Of a DNA stretch of 64,000 bases, positions 52,901 through 61,720 are shown piece by piece. The translations under genes and the position numbers were made by a program. The first letter of the stretch is position 1; each line of letters begins with the position of its first letter. The notes under the pieces are model-generated. The model searched no databases, had not been told where the DNA came from, and saw nothing but the letters and a program-made list of their open reading frames with translations. Origin of the DNA: Vescimonas fastidiosa (GTDB lineage: Bacteria; Bacillota; Clostridia; Oscillospirales; Oscillospiraceae); contig NZ_AP023415.1 in NCBI RefSeq assembly GCF_018326305.1, positions 1,178,001 through 1,242,000 of the forward strand, given 5' to 3'.

Positions 52901-55900
52901 GCCCACTCCATAGTGGCCTTGGTGCCGCTGATCTTGCCGTCCACGGCCTCCCAGGTGCTGGGAGCCACGCCCTGAAGGCCGCCGGGAGCGGCGGGGGTGG
53001 TCTTAGCGGTGGCGGCGGGGAGGATCAGGGTCACTTCCTCCGCCGTGGGGGTGCCGGAGACGGTGATCTGGGTGAGGCTGTCACGGGTGACGGTGATGCC
53101 GTCCTTGGACAGATTGGCCGCGTAGTCCTCGGGGAAGTAGCAGCCTTCTTCGGCGGTGATGGTCACATTCGCAATGGGATGCTTCTTCAAAACCGTCTGC
53201 TTCAGGTCGCCGGAGGCGGTCATGTTCTTGCCCGGGGTGACGGTGACGGTGCTGGACTCGGCGATGATGTAAAGCTGATTCTTGTCGGCATCCAGCTTCA
53301 CCTCATAGCCCTCATCGCTGGTGAAATAGCCCTTGCTGGTCGCATCGCCGGTGATATAGACGGGTGCGATGGTGCCGCCGTCCTTCAGGGGCTTTATCTC
53401 GGTGGTGACACCGATGGTGGAGCCTGCGGTGAGGCCGGTGACAGCGGGGAGCATTGTTCCAGCAGTCACTTCAGGGAAATAGAGGTTGTTGACCACTCCC
53501 TCGGCGTTATTGCCGGTAATATTCATCTTGCCGGACAGCTCAAAGACCCAGCCGTTGCCGTGGCTGCTTTTGGGAATGATACGGGCATTCACACCGCCGC
53601 CGCCCCATTTTTCGAGCTTGGTGGCCGTATTGCCGGTGATGGTGGTGTCGCTGATCTTCACGGGGCCGGAGGTGCTGATGCCGCCGCCGCATTTAGCGGT
53701 GTTATTTTGAATGGTGGCATTCTGGATGACAGCGGGGATATAGGGGTCACTTGCGGTTCCATTGCCCTTGGCTTCGGAAATATAAATACCGCCGCCCAGG
53801 CTCTCCCCGCCGTTATTGCCGGTGACGGTGGCGCCGTCAATGGTGAGGGCGCTGTCCCACACGCATACCCCGCCGCCGCCTTTCGCCGCGGTGTTGTCGG
53901 TGATGTTGGCTTTGCCAATGGTGAGGGTAGCCTTCTTCGCGTAGATGCCGCCGCCCTCAGCCGCAGAGCTGCCGGTGATGGTGCCGCCGTTGATGATGAC
54001 GGTAGCGCCATCGTTGTACACAGCGCCGCCGTGGCCGGCCCACCCGCGGGAACCATTATCTTTTTCGGTTTCAGAGGCCTTGCCGGTGACGGTGCCGCCG
54101 TTCATGACGAATCTGCCGCCAGAGACATACACGGCGCCGCCGCTGCCGTTGAGGGCCTTGCCGCTGAGGGAGCCGTCGTTCATGATGAATTTGCCGCTTC
54201 CGACATATACGGCACCGCCGTTGCCGCTGGCGGTCCAGGCGGAGATAGAGCCGCCGTTCATGATGAAGGTGCCGCCATTGACCCACACGCCGCCGCCGTT
54301 AGGCGTGCTGCTGGAGTAGCTGGGCCATTGCGCCCAAAGGTCGGTGAGCTGGCCGTTCCACAGGGTGAAGGTGGAGCCGGAGTTCACTTTCACGCCGCGG
54401 GAGTAGCCGGTAGAATTATAGATGCAGCTGATCCTGCCGGAATTATCCACAGAGCAGTCGGTAATGGCAACGGAATTCTTATTTTTGATATTAATGATAG
54501 CGTCGTCTGAGCGGGAGCTGTCCCCGATCCAACCGCCGTTGAGACAGATGTTATAGTCCCCGGTGGGGGTCCATTGATTATAAGTGTAAGACCGCAGCAG
54601 GTAGTAGTTGCCCGCAGGCAGGTCCTTCAGCTCGGTAACGCCGATCCAGTTGAGCTTTTCGTGGGTGTGGGTGCTGTCGGCGGTGTTTTCCCCGGTGCCG
54701 CAGACACAGTGGGTGTGGCCCTTACCGTTGTGCCACAGCTCCAGGCCGGTATTGCCCGAGGTCAGCAGGGGGCCGGACTTGTCGGTGGTAGGCCGCAGGA
54801 CAAAGCTGCTGTCGTCTGCGTGGAAGCCCTTTCCGCTGGTGTTGCCCGAAACCACCAGGGAGGGAATATCCCAGGCGCTGAGGCCGATGGAGCTGGTGGT
54901 CTTGAAGCCGCTGTCCGTGGTGATGGCGCAGCCGGAGCCTATCATAACATTGCAGTCAACAACGGTCGTCGTGTCCTGATAGTAGGCATTATAGGAAATC
55001 CGGGACTTGTTGTTCTTCACCACGACCTTGCCGGTGAAAACGGGGGCGTTGGTGCTGTCCACAGCGATGCCGCCGCCGCGCCTTTCGGATTTGTTATCCT
55101 CAACGGTGGTGTTCTTGATGGTGGCCGTACCCTTGCCGTAGAGGTAGATGCCGCCGCCGTCGCCGTGAGAGAGGTTTTGGGTGACGGTGCAGTCTTCAAT
55201 GAGGGTAGTGCCCGGGCAGCCGCTGTTGATGGCGCAGCCCCGGCTGTTTTCGTAATTTGCATTTTGGGTGTTATTGGCATTGCCCGTGAAGGTGCAGTTC
55301 TTCACCGTGAAGCTGCCCGTGGTTGCGCCCTTGTCCGTGAACCAGAGGGTGGGGGCACCCATGGCGTTATTCTTAAAGGTGCTGTCCGTCACCGTGACCT
55401 CGCTGCCGGTGGAGGCCACCAGGAAGCCGCTCTTGTTATTAGAGTATTCGCAGCCGCTGATGTTGACGGTGGCGCCGGTAGCCGAGATAAAGGTGCTGCC
55501 GGTTTTCTCCTTCACGGTCACATTGGTCAGGTTGAGAGTACTGCCGGAGGTAGTTTCGATGTTGTTGCTGCCGGAGCTGTAGGAATAGCCGGTGATGTAG
55601 CCGGGGGTCGCGGTGCCATGCTTGCAGTCGGTGATGTTCAGAGTGCCGCTGTTTTTGAAGTAGATGGGCTCGCTCTTGTGGCCGTTGAGGCAGACATTTA
55701 CGGTGTTATTCGCGCCCACGGTCACACTACTGGACATCTTGGAATCCTGCAGCAGGTAATAATTGCCGGTGGCATTGCTGGGGATCTCGGCCAGCGAATA
55801 GACGGGGGTGTAGGTAATGCCATCGTGGGTGTGGGCCGGTATCCTGGCCAGCACATCTTCGCCGTCGCCGTCACGGACCAGGGTGATCTTTTCCGCCTCG

Positions 55901-58491
55901 AAGGCGAAGCGGCTGTCGCCGTCACGAATATCCTTGCCGGTGTTGGTGATTACCGCGGTACCCTCTGCCTTCTGAATGCGCGCCAGGGGCAGGGAGAGGG
56001 TGATGCTGCTGCCGTCCGCCGGAGCCACCGGAGCTATGAGCTTCTTCGCGCCGGGGAGATAGAGGTTGTGCCCGGTGGTTTTTTCGGAGGTGTTATTCCG
56101 GACGATGATGGTGCCGGTGCCCAGGTTCACGGTACCCTTGGTGTCCACATAGAGGCCGCCGCCCTCGTAGAAGGCGGTATTGTCCTCGATGGTGCCGCCA
56201 TTGAGGCTCATGGTGCCGCCTACGAACACGCCGCCGCCGTAGAGGTTTTTCGCATCGCTCTGATACTGGCTCGTCATGGTGTTGGACTTGAGGGAGGATT
56301 TTTCACTCATGGTGAAGGTGCCGCCCTCACTGACATAGACGCCTGCACCCTGGGCAACACTGTCGCTATAGCCGTTGCGGACGAGGTTCCCCTCCACACC
56401 GGCGTTTCCACTCATGGTGAAGGTGCCGCTGGCGCCCACAAAGACGCCGCCGCCCTTGTGCTCGTAGTGCCTATAGTCCATCTGGGCTTTGTTGCCGCTG
56501 ATCTTGGCATCGCCGGTCATTTCGAAGGTGCCTTTGACCACGGCCACGCCGCCGCCGTTGCGGGAGGCAGTGTTGCCGGAAATTTCGCCGCCGGTCATGG
56601 TGAATTTGCCGCCAGCGCCGATATACACAGCGCCGCCGTCACCCTGGACATTGCCCCCACCGGCCCGGTTGTTCTTGATAACGCCGCCGGTCATGGTGAA
56701 TTTGCCGCCGTTCACATAAACGGCACCGCCGTTAAAGGTGCCGCTGGCCCGTTCATCGTGGGCAGAACGGTTGCCGGAGAGCTCGCCGTCATAGAGGTTA
56801 AATTTGCCGGTGGAGTTTACCAGCACGCCGCCGATATAGTTGCTATCGGCGCCGATCCAGCCGGTGCCCTGGTTATTCTTGATGGAGCCGCCATACATAT
56901 TAAATATACCGTTGACCTCCACAGCACCCGCCTTGAGCCCGGTCTGATAGGAGTAGAGGGTATTGTCGCAGATGCTGCCGTTATAGAGGTTGAAGGTGGC
57001 TCTGGCGCCGATGATAACGCCGCTGGCCCCGTCGACATTGCCGTTGCTATCGACGATGCCAGTGACCTTGCCGTCGGTGCCGCAGTCGGTGAGGTTAAAG
57101 GTGATATAGGTGTCTTTCAATTCGATGGCCGCCGTTTTCCACGCCGCATGGATGGCGTGGCCGTTGAGACACAGGGTAACCCCGAAATTGGGCTTCCAGG
57201 TTTTGGTGAGGGTCACATCGTTCAGCAGGTAGTAGCTGCCGCTATCCTTGATCAGGTCCAGGCTGCTGACGCCCTTGCAGGTGATCTTCTGATGGCCGGT
57301 GCCGGTCTCTTGGCAGTCGGTACGGCCACAGATGCAGTGGGTGTGGTCATCCTTGCCCACCAGCTCAAGATCGCCGCCGGTGGTGGCCTTGAGCTTGGTT
57401 TCGGTGCGGTCGGCGGTGAAATAGCCGGTTTCGCTGTCGTTGGCATAGCCGGTGACCAGGGTGGAGGGGATGTTCGCGCCGGAAATGCCGACCTGGCTGC
57501 CCTCTTGCAGGCCGGAGCCGCTGACGGTCTTACCGGCGGCCAGGTACACATTGTTGGAGCTGCCCTTGCCGGTGTTGCCGGTGATGTTGGTGACACCGCT
57601 GACGGTGAAGGTGGTGCCGGCAAAGTACACGCCGCCGCCCAGCTGCTGGGAGGTGTTGCCGGTGATGGTGGTGCCGCTGAGGTTCAGGACAATATCGCCG
57701 GAGTTATTGGTGGACGCGCCATAGATGGCGCCGCCGTTACCGTTGGCGGTGGTGTTCTCGATGATGCTGTCCTGAATGTCCATGGTCACTCGACCGCTGG
57801 TGAAGATGGCGCCGCCCTGCGCGTAGTTAGCAGAGCCGGTGGTGGAGCAGCCGGAGATGGTGGCGCTCTTCATGGTGAAGGTGATGGCGCCGGTAGAGTA
57901 GTTGCTCCAGGGTTCATAGATCATGGCAATGGCGCCGCCCCGGTAGCTGGTGGTGCAGTCCTTGATGGCGCTGCCCTCTTCCATGACCACCTTACCCGTG
58001 GACACATAGACGGCGGCACCGTAGCTGGTGGTAGCGCAGTTCTGGATGATAGCGCCCTGACCCAAGGTCAGCTGCGTGTCATTGGAGCCGGACACAAAAA
58101 CGAATGTGTTTTTGGCCGTTACAGCGTCCTTGTTGCCGTCCAGGATGATGTTTTTGAAGGTCAGCTTACCAGCTTTCAGCCGGAACGCATACTCACTTTT
58201 ATAGTCGTCTGCGCTGGCCTGGAAGGAAGCGGAGCGAAGCAGCTTATAGGTGCTGCCCTCCTGGCTTCGTATGGTGATGTCCTTCTTTGAGCTGGAGATA
58301 GTCAGTTCCTGCGTCAGCTCAATGTCGTTCGTCACGACGATGTCGATGGTGTCGGCATCGCTGGCAATTGCTGCTTGCAATTCCTCAAAGGTGCCGACTT
58401 CCGTCGTGCCGTCCGCTGCCCACACCGTGGCCGGGACCAGGCTGAGAGCCAGGACCAGGGCCATGAGCAGGCTTCCTATGCGTTTTTTCAT
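49948..58491 (-). CDS. Giant repetitive cell-surface protein (beta-helix, MBG-like and Cys-rich repeats, sortase anchor)
   Basis: 2847 residues. Signal peptide MKKRIGSLLMALVLALSLVP to AADG; AAGGAGG lies 8 bases before the ATG. Residues ~30-1750 are a long series of short repeats (GGGVYFAG, GGAVYVNGGKF and many variants) typical of right-handed parallel beta-helices as in polymorphic adhesins. About 1870-2065 resembles MBG/Ig-like modules (SYTYTGKEHTLPI). From ~2097 a Cys-pair-rich stretch includes six 48-residue tandem units (see 50552-51415). The C-terminus VVPTGDTASLTLWVSLAALC then RRKKRENG is a sortase-type anchor. Probably a host- or mucus-contacting adhesin. It is likely switched on by the MerR-type regulator encoded divergently. 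Confidence 0.85.
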   Translation of the reverse strand: MKKRIGSLLMALVLALSLVPATVWAADGTTEVGTFEELQAAIASDADTIDIVVTNDIELTQELTISSSKKDITIRSQEGSTYKLLRSASFQASADDYKSEYAFRLKAGKLTFKNIILDGNKDAVTAKNTFVFVSGSNDTQLTLGQGAIIQNCATTSYGAAVYVSTGKVVMEEGSAIKDCTTSYRGGAIAMIYEPWSNYSTGAITFTMKSATISGCSTTGSANYAQGGAIFTSGRVTMDIQDSIIENTTANGNGGAIYGASTNNSGDIVLNLSGTTITGNTSQQLGGGVYFAGTTFTVSGVTNITGNTGKGSSNNVYLAAGKTVSGSGLQEGSQVGISGANIPSTLVTGYANDSETGYFTADRTETKLKATTGGDLELVGKDDHTHCICGRTDCQETGTGHQKITCKGVSSLDLIKDSGSYYLLNDVTLTKTWKPNFGVTLCLNGHAIHAAWKTAAIELKDTYITFNLTDCGTDGKVTGIVDSNGNVDGASGVIIGARATFNLYNGSICDNTLYSYQTGLKAGAVEVNGIFNMYGGSIKNNQGTGWIGADSNYIGGVLVNSTGKFNLYDGELSGNRSAHDERASGTFNGGAVYVNGGKFTMTGGVIKNNRAGGGNVQGDGGAVYIGAGGKFTMTGGEISGNTASRNGGGVAVVKGTFEMTGDAKISGNKAQMDYRHYEHKGGGVFVGASGTFTMSGNAGVEGNLVRNGYSDSVAQGAGVYVSEGGTFTMSEKSSLKSNTMTSQYQSDAKNLYGGGVFVGGTMSLNGGTIEDNTAFYEGGGLYVDTKGTVNLGTGTIIVRNNTSEKTTGHNLYLPGAKKLIAPVAPADGSSITLSLPLARIQKAEGTAVITNTGKDIRDGDSRFAFEAEKITLVRDGDGEDVLARIPAHTHDGITYTPVYSLAEIPSNATGNYYLLQDSKMSSSVTVGANNTVNVCLNGHKSEPIYFKNSGTLNITDCKHGTATPGYITGYSYSSGSNNIETTSGSTLNLTNVTVKEKTGSTFISATGATVNISGCEYSNNKSGFLVASTGSEVTVTDSTFKNNAMGAPTLWFTDKGATTGSFTVKNCTFTGNANNTQNANYENSRGCAINSGCPGTTLIEDCTVTQNLSHGDGGGIYLYGKGTATIKNTTVEDNKSERRGGGIAVDSTNAPVFTGKVVVKNNKSRISYNAYYQDTTTVVDCNVMIGSGCAITTDSGFKTTSSIGLSAWDIPSLVVSGNTSGKGFHADDSSFVLRPTTDKSGPLLTSGNTGLELWHNGKGHTHCVCGTGENTADSTHTHEKLNWIGVTELKDLPAGNYYLLRSYTYNQWTPTGDYNICLNGGWIGDSSRSDDAIINIKNKNSVAITDCSVDNSGRISCIYNSTGYSRGVKVNSGSTFTLWNGQLTDLWAQWPSYSSSTPNGGGVWVNGGTFIMNGGSISAWTASGNGGAVYVGSGKFIMNDGSLSGKALNGSGGAVYVSGGRFVMNGGTVTGKASETEKDNGSRGWAGHGGAVYNDGATVIINGGTITGSSAAEGGGIYAKKATLTIGKANITDNTAAKGGGGVCVWDSALTIDGATVTGNNGGESLGGGIYISEAKGNGTASDPYIPAVIQNATIQNNTAKCGGGISTSGPVKISDTTITGNTATKLEKWGGGGVNARIIPKSSHGNGWVFELSGKMNITGNNAEGVVNNLYFPEVTAGTMLPAVTGLTAGSTIGVTTEIKPLKDGGTIAPVYITGDATSKGYFTSDEGYEVKLDADKNQLYIIAESSTVTVTPGKNMTASGDLKQTVLKKHPIANVTITAEEGCYFPEDYAANLSKDGITVTRDSLTQITVSGTPTAEEVTLILPAATAKTTPAAPGGLQGVAPSTWEAVDGKISGTKATMEWATSPDSETWTPCAEGTTTVGGQGTYYVRVKATDISYTSDAAAVTVPKYLKAISFPAPSLSYTYTGKEHTLPIGDEGYTVEGITKATNAGSYTVTVKLEEDRYQWSATPESNTLTWIISKRAAQAQDFTFAAPENLIWDGNAKAATISLKAPLTLGGCKTSLVYKQGDKVVENPTDPGTYQVYLVITGDGNFAPTDGLTAATWTFTIQHPTDHVWGSWQHDDTQHWRNCTVPGCSAEERGNHMTDTPATCVTKAVCTTCHAQYGEFNAHNHTEGKVTSTAYKAPTCGAAGNEAYNYCADCHKYFKDGDKTLYDDASAFDIAALTHKNAKQTKAVAPTCEVGGNDAYWYCADCGNYYADKDGKLDSTVAYNSNASFLLNALGHDFSGQPYKTSTTEHWQICKHDSCTQETAHQAHSANEATCVAESKCQVCGYKLADKDPNNHLLAQKTEAKAPTCTQPGNDAYWHCADCGKYFADKNGDMDTSKAYDTNDRFLKSALGHDFTEKVTDAAHLKSGATCTEAAVYYYDCSRCDTHSTADTYSYGDPLGHDFTEKVTDAAHLKSAATCTESAVYYYDCSRCDTHSTADTYSYGDPLGHNFTEKVTDAAHLKSAATCTESAVYYYDCSRCNEHSTADTYSYGDPLGHNFTEKLVDDAHLKSGATCTEAAVYYYDCSRCDTHSTDKTFTDGNPLGHSYTKEDTGAEHLKTPATCTEDAVYYKSCERCGKNGTETFIAADTALGHSYTREDTGAAHLKSAATCTEDAVYYKSCERCAENGSETFTAAGTALGHDFAGQPYLHDETGHWQTCKRDDCDVTSTVEKHISDEGKITKEPTAAVEGEKTFTCTVCGLVLRTEPVAKLAPTIVEGANGKHQSGGNTDLTFRSDASFEDFLSVSVDGKVLDATQYTLREGSILVTLKADYLSTLSVGQHTLGVTSASGTAETVFTVTAAPAVVPTGDTASLTLWVSLAALCGLGALVAVRRKKRENG
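50552..51415 (-). repeat. Six tandem 144-bp coding repeats in the giant surface protein
   Basis: Each unit encodes 48 residues beginning LGH(D/N/S)(F/Y)T, with HLKS.ATCTE, VYYYDCSRC or VYYKSCERC, ending before the next LGH. The first four (about 50840-51415) are nearly identical at DNA level, the last two diverged, indicating recent unit duplication. Two CxxC-like Cys plus His per unit suggest a metal-binding or disulfide knuckle. Confidence 0.9.
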
Positions 58492-58541
58492 CTTTTTTCC
58501 TCCTTGGGATGGGTTTCACCCAATTTATTTTCTTGCAAATT

Positions 58542-58570
58542 TTGACATTTCATTTATAATGGAGTATAGA
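58542..58570 (+). promoter_or_regulatory. Promoter of the merR-type gene
   Basis: TTGACA (58542-58547), 17-base spacer, TATAGA (58565-58570); the palindrome at 58572-58587 lies at the start site, where bound regulator would repress its own gene. Confidence 0.65.
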
Positions 58571-58593
58571 CCGTACACCGGTGTACGATGCAA
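58563..58593 (-). promoter_or_regulatory. MerR-type promoter of the giant surface protein gene
   Basis: Minus-strand TTGCAT (58588-58593), a 19-base spacer, TATACT (58563-58568). The spacer contains the perfect palindrome CGTACACCGGTGTACG (58572-58587). Overlong spacers with a central dyad are the mark of promoters activated by MerR-family proteins. Confidence 0.75.
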
Positions 58594-58643
58594 GTCTTTT
58601 TTTGAAAAAAGCTGTAAAATTATTGAAAGCGAACGGAGAAACC

Positions 58644-59417
58644 ATGAGAAACAACAATCCGCATTTACTGTCGATAGGCGAGGTGGCAAAATCTCTGCAC
58701 ATCACCCGCCGCATCCTGCTCAACTACGAGGACAAGGGGCTGGTACACCCCGATGTGAAGGAGGGCAAGGGCGGCAACCGCTACTATACCACCGACACCG
58801 TGACCCGTATCCGGGCCATCCGCCGCCTGCAGTCCCTGGGCATCTCCCTGGACGAAATAAAGCTCTACTTTGAGGACAAGGCCGACCTGCGGGAATTTAT
58901 CGGGCGGCTGGAGAATATGCGGGACGAGCTGGACCTGTGCATTGAAAAGCTCCGCCTGCGGGTCAGCGAAAATGAGGAGGATGTCATTGAGGTGCGGGAG
59001 ATCCCGGCCCAGACGGTGTATATCCGCCGCTGCAGCACCCCTACGGTGGCCCATCGAATGGAGATTTTCCGGCAGGTGATCCCGGAGGCTATGCGCCTGT
59101 ATGGAAGCGACAGCTCCAAGCGGATGTTCCTGCTGGCCTATCCCCTGGAGGACACCGACGACACCCGCTTCTGCGTGGCGGTGCCCCAGGGCAGCCGCGG
59201 AGACGGCGTGGAGCAGTGGGAAAAGGAACGGGCGGTGAGCGTGTTTTTCCATGGGGATTACACTGATATCCCCCGAATACGGGAAAAGCTGCTGGACTAT
59301 GCCCGGCAGCACGGGCTGCGGCCTAAGGGGACCTGCCGCCATATCTATCTGGAGGGCCCGGCCCACCACTCGGATGCGAATAAATTTATCACGCAGGTGG
59401 CCATACCTATTGAGTAA
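58644..59417 (+). CDS. MerR-family regulator with GyrI-like effector domain
   Basis: 257 residues from the ATG at 58644 (CGGAGA 5 bases upstream; the frame extends to 58581 across the promoter). Winged helix-turn-helix at ~8-75 (LLSIGEVAKSLHITRRILLN, YEDKGLV, NRYYTTD), a coiled-coil dimer helix ~85-118, then a GyrI-like ligand domain ~120-257 (REIPAQTVYIRRC, FHGDYTDIPRIREKLLDYA, HIYLEGPAH). This is the BmrR/TipA-like class that senses small hydrophobic or cationic molecules. Divergent from the surface protein gene, sharing an operator with it. Confidence 0.9.
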   Translation: MRNNNPHLLSIGEVAKSLHITRRILLNYEDKGLVHPDVKEGKGGNRYYTTDTVTRIRAIRRLQSLGISLDEIKLYFEDKADLREFIGRLENMRDELDLCIEKLRLRVSENEEDVIEVREIPAQTVYIRRCSTPTVAHRMEIFRQVIPEAMRLYGSDSSKRMFLLAYPLEDTDDTRFCVAVPQGSRGDGVEQWEKERAVSVFFHGDYTDIPRIREKLLDYARQHGLRPKGTCRHIYLEGPAHHSDANKFITQVAIPIE

Positions 59418-59438
59418 CGGTGAGAAGTGTGGTATAGT
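59410..59438 (+). promoter_or_regulatory. Promoter of the aconitase-icd pair
   Basis: TTGAGT (59410-59415), 17-base spacer, TATAGT (59433-59438); the -35 overlaps the end of the merR-type gene. Confidence 0.65.
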
Positions 59439-59472
59439 ATTTTGAATTGGTTTTACGCAAGGAGGATATTGT

Positions 59473-61716
59473 ATGATCCAGTGCTTTGATAAGGGCGTTT
59501 TCCTGGAAAACGGCCAACTGACGGAAACAGCCCCCGTGCCCGCCGCCCGGGCCCGGGAGAACACCATGGCCTGGCAAATTCTGCAGGCCCACAATGTAAG
59601 CGGCGATCCGGAGCGGCTGCAGGTGCGCTTTGACGCCATGGTGTCCCACGACATCACCTATGTGGGCATCATCCAGCAGGCGAGAGCCTCCGGCATGAAG
59701 GAATTTCCCCTCCCCTACGCCCTGACCAACTGCCACAACAGTCTGTGTGCCGTGGGCGGCACCATCAACGAGGACGACCATATGTTCGGCCTGTCCGCCG
59801 CCAAGAAGTACGGCGGCATCTATGTGCCCGCCAATCAGAGCGTCATCCACTCCTACGCCCGGGAGGAGCTGGCCGGGTGCGGCAAGATGATCCTGGGCTC
59901 CGACTCCCACACCCGCTACGGTGCCCTGGGCACCATGGCCGTGGGCGAGGGCGGCCCGGAGCTTGCCAAGCAGCTGCTGAAAAACACCTGGGATGTGCCC
60001 ATGCCCAAGGTGGTGCTGGTGTATCTCACCGGAACGCCCAAAAAGGGCGTGGGCCCCCACGATGTGGCCATCGCCCTGGTGAAGGCCACCTTTGAGACGG
60101 GGTTTGTAAATAACTGCGTGCTGGAGTTCTGCGGCCCGGGCATCCGGGACCTGCCCATTGACTACCGCAACGGCATTGATGTGATGACCACCGAGACCAC
60201 CTGCCTCTCCTCCATCTGGGAGACGGACCAGGTGACGGAGGGCTTCTTCCGTACCCATGGCCGCCCCGAGGACTATAAGCCCCTGCACCCGGGCGAGGTT
60301 GCCTGGTATGACAAGTACATTACCATTGAGCTGGACAAGGTGGGGCCTATGATCGCCCTGCCCTTCCACCCCTCCAATGCCTATACTATCAAAGAATTTT
60401 TGGCAAACGCCGAGGAGATCCTCAAGGGCGTGGAGGCCGACGCCCGGCGGCGCTTCCCCAAGGCGAACCCCCACCTGACGGACAAAATTCACGACGGCGG
60501 CGTGTGGGCCGACCAGGGCGTCATCGCCGGGTGTGCCGGGGGCCTGTTTGACAATATCGCAGAGGCGGCGGACATCCTCCGGGGCAAATTTACCGGGTCC
60601 GGAGCCTTCAGCTTCGATGTGTACCCCACCTCGGTGCCGGTTTCCCTGGAGCTGATGAAGCTGGGTGCCACGGCGGATCTGCTGGAGTCCGGGGCCATTA
60701 TCAAGCCCAGCTTCTGCGGCCCCTGCTTCGGCGCGGGAGATGTACCCGCCAACAACGGCCTTAGTCTGCGCCACACCACCCGGAACTTCCCCAACCGGGA
60801 GGGCAGCAAGCCCGGCGAGGGACAGTTTGCGGGTGTGTGCCTGATGGATGCCCGGTCTATTGCCGCCACCGCCGCAAACGGCGGACGCATCACCCCGGCC
60901 ACGGACCTGGACTACACCCCCGTACACCACGAATATCATTTTGATGATACCGTGTATAAAAACCGCGTATACTACGGCTTCGGCAAGGCGGACCCCTCTG
61001 TGGAGCTGCAGATGGGCCCCAATATCACCGACTGGCCCAAGATGTACGCACTGAGCGAGAACCTGCTGGTGGAGCTGGCGGCGGTGATCCACGACCCGGT
61101 GACCACCACCGACGAGCTGATCCCCTCCGGAGAGACCTCGTCTTACCGCAGCAATCCCCTGCGCCTGGCTGAGTTCACCCTCAGCCGCCGGGTGCCGGAG
61201 TATGTGGATAGGTCCAAGGCTGTGGCCCGGCAGGAAACGGCCCGGCGAGAGGGGACCTTGAGCGAGCATCTGCGCCAGGTGCTTTCTCAGGTAGGCGATG
61301 CCGACCGGCTGGCGGAGAGCACCCAGTTCGGCTCCTGCGTCTTTGCCAATAAGCCCGGCGACGGCTCTGCCCGGGAGCAGGCCGCCTCCTGCCAGAAGGT
61401 GCTGGGGGGCTTTGCCAATATCTGCTATCAGTTCGCCACCAAGCGCTACCGCAGCAACTGCATCAACTGGGGCATCCTGCCCTTCACGCTGGACGAGGGC
61501 ACGCCCTTCGACTACGAGAGCGGCGACTGCGTGTTCGTGCCCCACATCCGTCAGGCGGTGGAGCAGGGCCGGGAGGACATTCCCGCCAAGGTCATCTGCC
61601 GGGACGGCAGCGTCCACGACCTGCTGCTGCACATCAAGGGTCTGACGGCGGATGAAAAAGAGATCATTTTGGACGGCTGCCTCATGAACTACTACGCCGC
61701 CCGGAATAAGGAGTGA
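59473..61716 (+). CDS. Aconitase-family hydratase (YbhJ-like), probable aconitate hydratase
   Basis: 747 residues, similar in length and sequence style to E. coli YbhJ, an aconitase-superfamily protein of uncertain substrate. The three Fe-S ligands expected of aconitases are visible: Cys near 244 (TTETTCLSS) and the pair in SFCGPCFGAGD (~415, 418). LGSDSHTRYGALGTMAVGEG and HDGGVWADQGVIAG fit the family, and the swivel domain is at the C-terminus (QFATKRYRSNCINWGILPF). Directly followed by icd, four bases apart, so citrate/isocitrate interconversion in a partial TCA route to 2-oxoglutarate and glutamate is the best guess. RBS AGGAGG. Confidence 0.85.
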   Translation: MIQCFDKGVFLENGQLTETAPVPAARARENTMAWQILQAHNVSGDPERLQVRFDAMVSHDITYVGIIQQARASGMKEFPLPYALTNCHNSLCAVGGTINEDDHMFGLSAAKKYGGIYVPANQSVIHSYAREELAGCGKMILGSDSHTRYGALGTMAVGEGGPELAKQLLKNTWDVPMPKVVLVYLTGTPKKGVGPHDVAIALVKATFETGFVNNCVLEFCGPGIRDLPIDYRNGIDVMTTETTCLSSIWETDQVTEGFFRTHGRPEDYKPLHPGEVAWYDKYITIELDKVGPMIALPFHPSNAYTIKEFLANAEEILKGVEADARRRFPKANPHLTDKIHDGGVWADQGVIAGCAGGLFDNIAEAADILRGKFTGSGAFSFDVYPTSVPVSLELMKLGATADLLESGAIIKPSFCGPCFGAGDVPANNGLSLRHTTRNFPNREGSKPGEGQFAGVCLMDARSIAATAANGGRITPATDLDYTPVHHEYHFDDTVYKNRVYYGFGKADPSVELQMGPNITDWPKMYALSENLLVELAAVIHDPVTTTDELIPSGETSSYRSNPLRLAEFTLSRRVPEYVDRSKAVARQETARREGTLSEHLRQVLSQVGDADRLAESTQFGSCVFANKPGDGSAREQAASCQKVLGGFANICYQFATKRYRSNCINWGILPFTLDEGTPFDYESGDCVFVPHIRQAVEQGREDIPAKVICRDGSVHDLLLHIKGLTADEKEIILDGCLMNYYAARNKE

Positions 61717-61720
61717 GACC

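Noticed and set aside
58542-58560. TTGACA with TATAAT at 58555
   Set aside because: Seven-base spacer; the TATAGA at 58565 gives the correct 17.
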